A DNA stretch of 7,971 nt from SIG588 sp045597045 (GCA_045597045.1 JAZODN010000079.1:1-7971), one strand, 5' to 3'; shown: positions 1-6,059, counted from the stretch's first letter. Notes: generated by a model from the letters alone, not told the origin. Translations and numbers: made by a program.

Positions 1-60
1 AACAAATAACGATAAAAACGCACATTAAAAGTTAAGGAAACGGCGATAAGTACTCAGTAT

Positions 61-290
61 GATATGCCGTCCCAGCATATCCACTTCGTACTCCTGGGGG
101 CAGCCGCCCCCGCCGTAAGCTCCCCCAAAAGGGAGGGCAAAGAGTGTAGAAAATTCGTTCGTTTTTAGGCCTCTTTTTCTACACCCTATGCCCAGCCAGC
201 AGAATACCGTTTTCCCTATAGTACCTATGCAAGGACAAATTGCATAGGCATATTTTTCCTCTAATACCAGAGGAAAACTAAGGAAAAATA
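61..290 (+). promoter_or_regulatory. Hairpin-rich leader upstream of the SHOCT ORF
   Basis: This gene-free stretch holds a run of perfect inverted repeats: 61-67 with 75-81 (7 bp), 96-101 with 106-111 (6 bp, AGCC loop), 120-124 with 131-135 (5 bp), 144-152 with 176-184 (9 bp), 224-232 with 240-248 (9 bp) and 254-262 with 269-277 (9 bp). The arm 251-260 can instead pair with 281-290 (10 bp), and CCTATGC at 185-191 repeats 224-230, so it can compete for GCATAGG at 242-248. The 224-248 hairpin is followed by a run of five T at 253-257, as in a weak intrinsic terminator. The layout would fit an attenuator with alternative folds, or operators for a DNA-binding protein. The pairings are seen; the function is inferred. 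Confidence 0.4.
240..267 (+). promoter_or_regulatory. Possible weak promoter for the SHOCT ORF
   Basis: TTGCAT (240-245) and TAATAC (262-267) are spaced by 16 bases upstream of the small ORF at 310. The -35 box lies in the right arm of the 224-248 palindrome, and the -10 box overlaps the 254-277 hairpin. Read as DNA, these repeats could be operators over a promoter; read as RNA, they could be an attenuator in a longer transcript. The two readings exclude each other and the sequence alone does not decide. Confidence 0.25.
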
Positions 291-309
291 TAGAGAAAGG
301 CGGTAAAAT

Positions 310-483
310 ATGAAGAAAAACGAAACAAATGAAAAAACCAAAATCCAGTACGAACAGCTGTGGCTCCGATACTTCAATGACTCCCTTCTGGAGAAGGGAA
401 TCATCACCAAAGAAGAATACCAGAAGATGAATACTCGCATCATAAACCGAAAGGGACGGGTTGCCCCGTCCCCCCGTCCCTAA
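310..483 (+). CDS. SHOCT-like small protein of the integrative element (57 aa)
   Basis: This short ORF has a good ribosome binding site: AGAAAGGCGGT at 294-304, one base off the consensus AGAAAGGAGGT, six bases before the ATG. The product is charged and soluble with no membrane segment. Residues 25-44 (LLEKGIITKEEYQKMNTRI region) have the LL-x-x-G-I-I-T-x-E-E-(Y/F) pattern of the SHOCT (short C-terminal) helix pair, which is common in small proteins encoded next to serine recombinases in clostridial elements. The usual role of such stand-alone SHOCT proteins is not known; a part in oligomerisation or in regulating the recombinase is a guess. The last nine residues (GRVAPSPRP) are encoded by a G+C-rich hairpin at 453-480 and do not look like part of the fold. 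The recombinase follows about 100 bases downstream but has its own promoter. Confidence 0.7.
   Translation: MKKNETNEKTKIQYEQLWLRYFNDSLLEKGIITKEEYQKMNTRIINRKGRVAPSPRP
453..480 (+). repeat. Hairpin with duplicated right arm inside the SHOCT ORF 3' end
   Basis: GGGACGGG (453-460), loop TTGC, then two adjacent copies of CCCGTCCC (465-472 and 473-480). The left arm can pair with either copy, giving an 8-bp stem with a 4-base or a 12-base loop. The second copy ends directly against the TAA stop at 481. The duplicated arm could arise by slippage. There is no T-run after it, so it is not a standard terminator. Confidence 0.6.
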
Positions 484-504
484 GCTGCCAGGCTTTGGCA
501 GCTT
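482..504 (+). repeat. Hairpin between the SHOCT ORF and the recombinase promoter
   Basis: AAGCTGCCA (482-490) pairs perfectly with TGGCAGCTT (496-504) around the five-base loop GGCTT. It begins inside the SHOCT stop codon and ends eight bases before the -35 box of the recombinase promoter. Only TTT follows at 503-505, so termination here would be weak. It may still partly separate the two transcription units. Confidence 0.5.
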
Positions 505-511
505 TAGGGTG

Positions 512-540
512 TTGACTTCTTTTGTCTTTAGATGTATTAT
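512..540 (+). promoter_or_regulatory. Sigma-A-type promoter of the recombinase gene
   Basis: TTGACT (512-517) and TATTAT (535-540) are separated by exactly 17 bases, close to the vegetative consensus. The start of transcription would fall near 547, leaving a leader of about 33 bases before the ATG at 580. The in-frame ATG at 532 lies just before and partly upstream of this -10 box, so transcripts from here could not use it. Confidence 0.7.
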
Positions 541-565
541 ATAGATAATGATTTTACGAACTTTT

Positions 566-570
566 GGAGG
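566..570 (+). promoter_or_regulatory. Ribosome binding site fixing the recombinase start
   Basis: GGAGG lies nine bases before the ATG at 580. The alternative in-frame ATG at 532 has no purine-rich site before it and precedes the likely transcription start, so 580 is preferred. Confidence 0.8.
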
Positions 571-579
571 TATAGAGAA

Positions 580-2268
580 ATGGATTTACATACTATTCGA
601 CAGCTACTCAAAACCAAGTCTATTTATGACATTCCCTTGCGGGTCACTTACTACGCCCGTGTTTCCTCGGAGTCCGACGAGCAGTTGAACTCCCTTTCCA
701 ACCAGATTGCATACTATGAGAACAAAATCAAGCAAGTAAGCTGCTGGACTTTTGTCCCTGGCTACATTGACGAGGGTATCTCTGGTATTTCCACCAAGAA
801 GCGGGAGAACTTCAACCGAATGATTGATGATGCAGCTCAAGATATGTTTGACCTTGTTATCACCAAGGAAATTTCCCGTTTTGCCCGTAACACTCTGGAC
901 TCCATCCAGTACACCCGTCAGCTCCTGGGATTTGGTGTCGGTGTCTTTTTCCAGAATGATAATATCAACACCTTTGATGATGACTCCGAGCTTCGTCTGT
1001 CCATTATGTCCTCTATTGCCCAGGACGAGCTTCGCAAGCTGTCCTCCCGTGTCAAGTTTGGCCATCAGCAGGCTATCAAATCCAATGTTGTCCTGGGTAA
1101 CAGCCGCATTTTCGGATATACCAAGAATGGCGGCAAACTGGTCATTGATGAAAAGCAGGCAGAAATGGTGCGGGAACTCTTTGAACTGTACGCCACCGAT
1201 AAGTACTCTATGAAGCAAATCGAGGTTATCTTTTGGGATAAAGGCTACCGCAATCTGAATGGAAAGAAGATTGCTCACTCCACTATGGCCAATATGATTG
1301 CCAATGCCAAGTACAAGGGTTACTATGTGGGCAACAAGGTCAAGGTGGTGGATATGTTCACCAAGAAGCAGAAATTTCTTCCTCCCGAACAATGGGTAAT
1401 GTTCAAGGATGACACTGGTGAAATTGTCCCCGCCATTGTTACCGAGGAATTATGGGATAAAGCCAACGCCGTCCTGCAGCGCAGAAGCGAGGATGTAAAA
1501 AACCGCCAGGGCATTTGCAATCACGCCAATCTGCTGACGGGCAAGCTGTTCTGTTCCTCCTGTGGCACTCCCTACTATCGCCGTGAGTCCAAGGACAAGC
1601 AAGGTAACAAAAACAGCAAGTGGGTCTGCTCTGGTAAAATCAACAACGGCAAAGATGCTTGCGACTCTTTCCCCATTTATGAGGCTGAAATCATCCCCTT
1701 GCTGTTTGAGGTGTTCAAGGATACAAGCGAATCCGCTGTTGCTATGATTGAGGAATATGAAGCTCTGTATCTCAGCATTTCCTCAAGTGAGAATCTCAAT
1801 GCCCAAATTGAAAAACAGAAAACTCTCCTTGACCACATTGAAGATAAAAAGGATACCTTGCTTGAACTTGTAGCAGGTAAGTATATAAGCAAAGCCGAGT
1901 TCCAACAGAGGAACGAAAAACTGGACAAGCAAAAAGCTGAAGTCAAGGAAACCCTGGCAGAACTGGAGCAGCAGCGGGTATCCTCCGAGGCTCACAGAGA
2001 GCATATGGCAAAAATCCACGCAGCACTCAAAGCAGCGGAACAAGATGTTGCCAACGGAAAAGTTACCAAGGAATTTATCGACACCTATATCGACAAAATC
2101 TTTGTAACGCCCCAGGATGATGGAAGAATGGAACTGGACATTCGGATTTTTACTGGCGAAAGCACAAAAAAATATCTTGCACGGCTGAAAAGCCGTGCAA
2201 GCACCGAAGTTCGTACGGGTCAAATGTCTAAGAAGATGATCGAGCAGTACGAAAACGGCCTGAAATAA
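580..2268 (+). CDS. Large serine recombinase (site-specific integrase/excisionase), 562 aa
   Basis: This DNA recombinase likely integrates and excises the element through a 5'-phosphoseryl intermediate. The N-terminal resolvase fold (about residues 21-165) has the YYARVS motif with nucleophile Ser29 and Arg27, the DEGISG motif near 64-69, and SRFARN (99-104), whose Arg100 and Arg103 match the catalytic arginines of the family. A recombinase DNA-binding domain follows (about 175-300, starting FGYTKNGG). The zinc ribbon has Cys325, Cys328, Cys350 and Cys361 (C-x2-C-x21-C-x10-C). A long coiled coil runs from about 405 to 490, the region that in large serine integrases controls the direction of recombination. 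Length is normal and all key residues are present, so the enzyme looks active. The gene has its own promoter and terminator. A perfect 11-bp hairpin lies in the coding sequence at 2176-2201. No recombination directionality factor is seen in the window, unless the SHOCT protein serves as one. The target site cannot be predicted. Confidence 0.95.
   Translation: MDLHTIRQLLKTKSIYDIPLRVTYYARVSSESDEQLNSLSNQIAYYENKIKQVSCWTFVPGYIDEGISGISTKKRENFNRMIDDAAQDMFDLVITKEISRFARNTLDSIQYTRQLLGFGVGVFFQNDNINTFDDDSELRLSIMSSIAQDELRKLSSRVKFGHQQAIKSNVVLGNSRIFGYTKNGGKLVIDEKQAEMVRELFELYATDKYSMKQIEVIFWDKGYRNLNGKKIAHSTMANMIANAKYKGYYVGNKVKVVDMFTKKQKFLPPEQWVMFKDDTGEIVPAIVTEELWDKANAVLQRRSEDVKNRQGICNHANLLTGKLFCSSCGTPYYRRESKDKQGNKNSKWVCSGKINNGKDACDSFPIYEAEIIPLLFEVFKDTSESAVAMIEEYEALYLSISSSENLNAQIEKQKTLLDHIEDKKDTLLELVAGKYISKAEFQQRNEKLDKQKAEVKETLAELEQQRVSSEAHREHMAKIHAALKAAEQDVANGKVTKEFIDTYIDKIFVTPQDDGRMELDIRIFTGESTKKYLARLKSRASTEVRTGQMSKKMIEQYENGLK
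2176..2201 (+). repeat. 11-bp GAAA-capped hairpin in the recombinase 3' coding region
   Basis: CTTGCACGGCT (2176-2186) and AGCCGTGCAAG (2191-2201) pair perfectly around the tetraloop GAAA, a very stable GNRA cap. It encodes residues near LARLKSRAS, about 22 codons before the stop. No T-run follows. It could stabilise the mRNA 3' end or be a protein-binding DNA palindrome; both are inference. Confidence 0.7.
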
Positions 2269-2285
2269 GATCGTTTTGCACTGCA

Positions 2286-2318
2286 AGCGGTCGGGGCAGG
2301 TGCCCCGACCGCTTTTTT
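2286..2318 (+). terminator. Intrinsic terminator of the recombinase
   Basis: AGCGGTCGGGGC (2286-2297) pairs perfectly with GCCCCGACCGCT (2302-2313) around an AGGT loop. Six T follow from 2313. The 12-bp G+C-rich stem plus T-run is a textbook Rho-independent terminator, 17 bases after the recombinase stop. There is no matching A-run on its left side, so it should act only on plus-strand transcripts. Confidence 0.9.
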
Positions 2319-2349
2319 AAAAAATTCCAAAAAAATCGTCCGTGACCAC

Positions 2350-2377
2350 TTGACAAACCCAAAAAATGTGTTATAAT
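2350..2377 (+). promoter_or_regulatory. Consensus promoter of tRNA-Gln
   Basis: TTGACA (2350-2355) and TATAAT (2372-2377) are both exact consensus hexamers separated by 16 bases. Transcription should begin near 2384, about ten bases before the mature tRNA. Such perfect boxes are typical of stable-RNA genes. Confidence 0.85.
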
Positions 2378-2393
2378 CACTTATGCTAAATAT

Positions 2394-2467
2394 TGCGGAA
2401 TGGTGTAATGGTAGCACTACAGTCTCTGAATCTGTCTGTTGGGGTTCGAGTCCCTGTTCCGCAGCCA
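2394..2467 (+). tRNA. tRNA-Gln, anticodon CUG
   Basis: The 74-base cloverleaf closes fully. The acceptor stem is TGCGGAA with TTCCGCA, including the U1-A72 pair typical of glutamine tRNAs. The D arm GTGT/GCAC has a seven-base loop with GG. The anticodon stem ACAGT/TCTGT has one U-U mismatch next to the loop CTCTGAA, with anticodon CTG at 2426-2428. The variable loop is CTGT, and the T arm TGGGG/CCCTG carries loop TTCGAGT. The discriminator is G and CCA is encoded at 2465-2467. It reads CAG codons; a separate UUG-anticodon tRNA elsewhere would be expected to read CAA. It is a stand-alone gene with its own promoter and terminator, about 125 bases beyond the recombinase stop. Confidence 0.95.
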
Positions 2468-2470
2468 AAA

Positions 2471-2506
2471 AGAAAAGATGCCTTTGTCGGCATCTTTTCT
2501 TTTTTT
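2471..2506. terminator. Bidirectional terminator shared by tRNA-Gln and the lacZ operon
   Basis: AGAAAAGATGCC (2471-2482) pairs perfectly with GGCATCTTTTCT (2489-2500) around TTTGTC. Six T follow on the plus strand (2501-2506), ending tRNA-Gln transcripts. On the minus strand the same stem is followed by four T (complement of AAAA at 2467-2470), so it can also stop the operon arriving from the right, whose last gene ends at 2548. No better minus-strand terminator is seen between 2507 and 2547. Confidence 0.85.
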
Positions 2507-2547
2507 GTTTTATGAATCCAAACCAAGGACCGACGCGCATTGTTGCG

Positions 2548-3228
2548 TCATTCTTTATTATCTCGCACTTTTTCTATGCGGCGTTGCGGCACGAAGCACA
2601 GCATAGTCAACAACAGATAATACGGCGCATCGAGCAGCGTTTCACCCAGCACCCCTTTCACGAAGTTGAACGCCACCACGGTGGGATATTCGTGCAGCTC
2701 CACCGCCACCACGCACTTGGCCGCTTCAAACAGCACCGTCACCGCAAAGCAGGCAATCAGCAGCCGTGCACAGTGCAACGGATACCGCCGCGCCACACGG
2801 CCGTGCGGATGGCCGAGTTTGCCGGCAAACAACACCAGCAAGAACAGGGCAAACAACACGCTTTCCGTCGCCGTTTCCCATGCGGCAAGCATCTCAACGG
2901 AGGTGGAGACGCCTTTTATCAGCGCAAAAATCGCCGTTGCTGCGGTGTATATCTTCACGCCGAACAACACAAAATCGGGGAACAGCAAATACATGTATTT
3001 GACGCGCCGTGCAATCAACACAGCCACCGTAGCATACACCGCAATGCAGACGATATCCACGTCTTTGAGCGAAAACGAAAAATGCAGCATGCCGTTTTCA
3101 TAAGCGGCCACGGCGCCTGCCAGCACCTTTTCCACCGCTAAAAAGACAAACATCCAACACGTCCACAGCCACAGCTGATGCTGTCGTTCCCTACTGTGAA
3201 ACAGTTTGGTCAGCTTCGAGCGAATCAT
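2548..3228 (-). CDS. Predicted six-helix membrane protein of unknown function (226 aa)
   Basis: I do not recognise this protein. It has a short basic N terminus (about 1-19) and six likely membrane helices near residues 20-42, 56-74, 79-104, 118-137, 151-176 and 195-213, ending in a charged tail. Basic residues at R74-R75, after helix 2, and in the loop near 143-149 (GRVARRY) would face the cytoplasm if the N terminus does. No transporter, kinase or protease motif is visible. The ATG at 3228 has AGAAAGG nine bases upstream, overlapping the end of lacZ. Only 15 bases separate the two genes, so they are almost certainly one transcript. A link to galactoside uptake or sensing is suggested only by this position; at 226 aa with six helices it is too small for a typical 12-helix sugar permease. 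An ECF-type or other small integral membrane protein is possible. Confidence 0.8.
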   Translation of the reverse strand: MIRSKLTKLFHSRERQHQLWLWTCWMFVFLAVEKVLAGAVAAYENGMLHFSFSLKDVDIVCIAVYATVAVLIARRVKYMYLLFPDFVLFGVKIYTAATAIFALIKGVSTSVEMLAAWETATESVLFALFLLVLFAGKLGHPHGRVARRYPLHCARLLIACFAVTVLFEAAKCVVAVELHEYPTVVAFNFVKGVLGETLLDAPYYLLLTMLCFVPQRRIEKVRDNKE

Positions 3229-3243
3229 ATCGCCACGCCTTTC

Positions 3244-6051
3244 TTATCGCAAGGTAAAATGAAAGGTAAAGGGCTCTTTCTTTAAACGGTACTGCTCCAA
3301 CAACATGGGACCACAGCTGTTGGAGCCAAGGCCGGACACCTTATAATCTACCCTCAAATTGGTGTAACCATTCGCTACAAGTTCATTTTGATGAGTGGCC
3401 GCCGTAAGCGCCGCCGCGGTATAGACCGACACGTTACATTCGAATTCGCCCTGCACCGTGAGGCCTGAATCCATCCTCAACCGCTTCACACGGGTATGAT
3501 TGCCGTGTTCTTGCGGCATAATGTAGGGCACGTATTCCGCCGCTGCCGCAGAACGGTATTCACCCATTTTAGCGTGTGAATACATGTCGCAGTAATTCTC
3601 GAGAGGACCCATACCGAAATAGGTAAACCCGTCGTTTTCGGCAGCCAGCGCAAACTCAAAGCCCAAACGCGGTATATAGGGCGATGCCATGCGTCCGCAA
3701 AAATCGCCCGTCACCGTGACTGCCGCAGTTCCGTCGGCTGTGAAGGTGTAAGTCGCGGTATATTTCATCATCGGCTCACGCGACACGCCGCTAAGCGAGG
3801 CATTGACCGTCACCGTGTTTGCCTGCACGGTGCAATCGTACACCTTGTGGAACACACGGTCCATGCGGTCTTCCTCCGACCACTGCCGCCGGATATTGCG
3901 ATCGTTATCGGTGGGAGCGCGCCACACGGTGAGGCGCACGGGCGCCGCCAACAGTTCTTTGCCCTCTTTTTTAATAGACACGAACTGCCCGAGCAGTTTA
4001 GAGAAGGTATACTCCATCGTGGCGGTGTGCACACGCAGCAGGTCACCCTCTTCTTGAACGGCCACCGGCACCGCCGTGAGCTCTGCCATCATTTTTTCGC
4101 ACACCGTCATCTGCACGAAACCGTGTTCGCAATCGCCCTCCAGCTGATAGAGGTTTAAATAGACGCCGAACTCACACGGCACGTCCACCGCAAACGGCAC
4201 CGGCACACACACCGATGTGTGCGGCGCGGCCGAAACCGCAATCTCTTCTGCCGCCACCGTTTGGCCGTCGGCTGTCAATTCCAAGCGAAACGTATACTCC
4301 GCAAGATCGGTAAAATCGTAACGGTTGGTAATGCAGATCTCACCGTCTTTATATGTCGCCGCAAACCCCTGATAGCAATATTTCACGTTGAGCGAGCCGG
4401 CCTTAAACGCACGGTCGTGGAAAACCAGGCCATCCGAGCAGAAGTTGCCGTCGTGGGTGAGTTCGCCGAAATCGCCGCCGTAGCACGGCACGCCATCCAC
4501 CAAAACGGTGTGGTCGGCCCATTCCCAAACGCAGCCGCCGATAAATTGCGGATGTCGGTACATCAACTCCACGTAATCGCGCACGTCGCCGGGGCCATTA
4601 CCCATCGCGTGGGAATATTCGCACAGGAAGATGGGCTGCGCCAATTCGTGGTTGGTCAGCTTTTTCTCCAGTTCGTCCGTCGAGGCATACATACGGGAAT
4701 ACACGTCGGTTCCCTCGAACCTGCCCATGGCTGACGCGCTCTCGTAATGTACCGGGCGCGTGTTATCGCGGTTGTGGATCCAATCTGCCATGGCACGCTG
4801 ATTGTCGCCGTAACCACTTTCATTGCCGAGCGACCACATGATCACACACGGGTGATTTTTGTCGCGTTCCACCATGCGAACGGCGCGCTCCACGTAGGCT
4901 TCGCGCCATTGAGGCAACATGTTCGGCCAATCCTGCGGATTTTCGGCATCGTCCCATCCCGCGCCCACACAACGGCTGACAAACCCGTGGGTCTCAATAT
5001 CCGCCTCGTCAATCACGTAAAACCCCATCTCATCGCACAGTGAGAGAAAATACGGCGTGGGCGGATAATGCGAGGTGCGCACGGTGTTGATGTTCAGTTC
5101 CTTCATGCACCGGAGATCGCGCAGAATATCCGCATCCGACATGACAAACCCTTTTTCTGGATGGGTATCGTGGTGATTCACGCCTTTCAGTTTTACTGCC
5201 ACGCCGTTTACGAGCAACTCCTGCTTGTCCGAAATTGCTATCTCGCGCATGCCTACTTTAATGGGAATCCATTCGGTTTGACCGCGCACCACCACCGTGT
5301 AGAGATACGGGTGCTCGGCATTCCACAAAACAGGTTCGGTAAGGTCGGCCACCGTTCCGTCGGGGGTATATACTTCGTACTCCGCGGCCGACACACAAAT
5401 ATGGCGGCTATCGGCACTGACATCAATATCGCGGATGTGCCCCCCCTCGCGTGACAGCAGATACACATCGCGAAAAATGCCGTTCATGCGGAAGAAATCC
5501 TGATCTTCCAAATAGCTGCCGCTGCACCATTTGCGCACCACGGCCACCAGTTCGTTTTCGCCCTGTTTCACAAAAGCGGTGAGATCAAACTCCGCCGGCA
5601 GGTGCGAGCCCTGGCTATACCCCACATACTGCCCGTTCACATACAGCGACACGTTTGAGCACACGCCCTCAAACACCACGAAAGTCTCGCGCGCCGCCCA
5701 GGCTTCGTCCAACACGAAGGCGGTGCGATACACCCCCACGGGGTTTTCGTCCGGCACATAGGGTGGGTCCACGGGATAGGGGTAGTTCACATTGGTGTAA
5801 TACGGCTTTTCATAGCCGTGCAGCTGCCAACAAGAGGGCACGGGTATGGTTTCCCAAGCGGTGATCTCGCACGGCAGATCCATATCACGCCAAAAGAAGG
5901 CAAAATCCCACTCGCCGTTTAACAAGCGATAATAGGCCGAGGCGGCGCGCTCGCCTGCCAGTGCCTTTTCTAAACTGTCATACGGAATATAGTGCGCACG
6001 CGGCGGCTCACGGTTTTCGCTTAAAAAGGTCGGATCTTCATAAAAACGCAT
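3244..6051 (-). CDS. lacZ: Beta-galactosidase, glycoside hydrolase family 2 (LacZ type), 935 aa
   Basis: This enzyme hydrolyses terminal beta-D-galactosides such as lactose. There is no signal peptide, so it is cytoplasmic and needs imported substrate. The order is the LacZ one: sugar-binding jelly-roll domain (about 45-200, with EDQDFFRMNGIFRDVYL), a short Ig-like domain (about 200-270), the TIM barrel (about 285-560), then the second Ig-like and large C-terminal beta domains. The acid/base is Glu411 in GNESGYG and the nucleophile is Glu478 in CEYSHAMGNG. GVNHHDTHPEKG (290-301), RTSHYPP (325-331) and DEADIETHG (348-356) are further family landmarks. The protein is shorter than E. coli LacZ (1023 aa), partly because domain 2 is reduced. 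The C terminus has GLGSNSCGP where E. coli has a Trp-containing loop, a variant usual in many non-enteric LacZ proteins. The ATG at 6051 is chosen for AAGGAG eight bases upstream; an in-frame TTG at 6072 lacks this. Confidence 0.95.
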   Translation of the reverse strand: MRFYEDPTFLSENREPPRAHYIPYDSLEKALAGERAASAYYRLLNGEWDFAFFWRDMDLPCEITAWETIPVPSCWQLHGYEKPYYTNVNYPYPVDPPYVPDENPVGVYRTAFVLDEAWAARETFVVFEGVCSNVSLYVNGQYVGYSQGSHLPAEFDLTAFVKQGENELVAVVRKWCSGSYLEDQDFFRMNGIFRDVYLLSREGGHIRDIDVSADSRHICVSAAEYEVYTPDGTVADLTEPVLWNAEHPYLYTVVVRGQTEWIPIKVGMREIAISDKQELLVNGVAVKLKGVNHHDTHPEKGFVMSDADILRDLRCMKELNINTVRTSHYPPTPYFLSLCDEMGFYVIDEADIETHGFVSRCVGAGWDDAENPQDWPNMLPQWREAYVERAVRMVERDKNHPCVIMWSLGNESGYGDNQRAMADWIHNRDNTRPVHYESASAMGRFEGTDVYSRMYASTDELEKKLTNHELAQPIFLCEYSHAMGNGPGDVRDYVELMYRHPQFIGGCVWEWADHTVLVDGVPCYGGDFGELTHDGNFCSDGLVFHDRAFKAGSLNVKYCYQGFAATYKDGEICITNRYDFTDLAEYTFRLELTADGQTVAAEEIAVSAAPHTSVCVPVPFAVDVPCEFGVYLNLYQLEGDCEHGFVQMTVCEKMMAELTAVPVAVQEEGDLLRVHTATMEYTFSKLLGQFVSIKKEGKELLAAPVRLTVWRAPTDNDRNIRRQWSEEDRMDRVFHKVYDCTVQANTVTVNASLSGVSREPMMKYTATYTFTADGTAAVTVTGDFCGRMASPYIPRLGFEFALAAENDGFTYFGMGPLENYCDMYSHAKMGEYRSAAAAEYVPYIMPQEHGNHTRVKRLRMDSGLTVQGEFECNVSVYTAAALTAATHQNELVANGYTNLRVDYKVSGLGSNSCGPMLLEQYRLKKEPFTFHFTLR

Positions 6052-6059
6052 ATTAATCG

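Larger units (their letters stand above)
1..2320 (+). mobile_element. Terminal part of a serine-recombinase integrative element (boundaries approximate)
   Basis: The large serine recombinase, the SHOCT-like small ORF before it and the hairpin-rich leader form a block on the plus strand whose base use is visibly less G+C-rich than the lacZ and ligase genes to the right. Large serine recombinases of this type usually sit at one end of the element they move, so the junction with the chromosome is expected just after the recombinase terminator and before the tRNA-Gln promoter at 2350. The left edge is outside the window. No direct repeat marking att sites can be seen, because the other end is missing. 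Element membership is inferred from the recombinase; the end coordinate is a guess. Confidence 0.45.

Noticed and set aside
61..137. CRISPR-like repeats in the hairpin region
   Set aside because: The stems differ from one another in sequence and spacing, with no repeated unit and no cas genes.
261..443. Minus-strand 60-codon hydrophobic frame opposite the SHOCT ORF
   Set aside because: No ribosome binding site, and the opposite strand has a well-placed one with a SHOCT-like product. The hydrophobic residues reflect the A-rich codons of the true gene.
604..1392. Long open frame (262 codons) on the minus strand inside the recombinase gene
   Set aside because: It lies wholly antisense to a recombinase with intact motifs, and its product shows no recognisable domain. 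It is a shadow of the real frame.
2394..2467. tRNA-Gln as the element's attachment site
   Set aside because: tRNA genes are the usual targets of tyrosine integrases, whereas the enzyme here is a serine recombinase. No duplicated tRNA 3' end is seen nearby.
2532..2549. Inverted repeat GACGC/GCGTC at the end of the membrane protein gene as operon terminator
   Set aside because: Only five base pairs, it overlaps the stop codon and no T-run follows on the minus strand. The stem at 2471-2506 is far better.
2383..3141. Plus-strand open frame of 252 codons covering tRNA-Gln and the membrane protein gene
   Set aside because: It reads through the tRNA and its terminator and is His/Gln-rich low-complexity, as expected for the reverse of a membrane protein gene.
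4219..5454. Series of plus-strand open frames opposite lacZ (4219-4734, 4747-5043, 5068-5454)
   Set aside because: They are antisense to a fully conserved GH2 enzyme, lack ribosome binding sites and family features, and follow from the G+C-rich third positions of lacZ.
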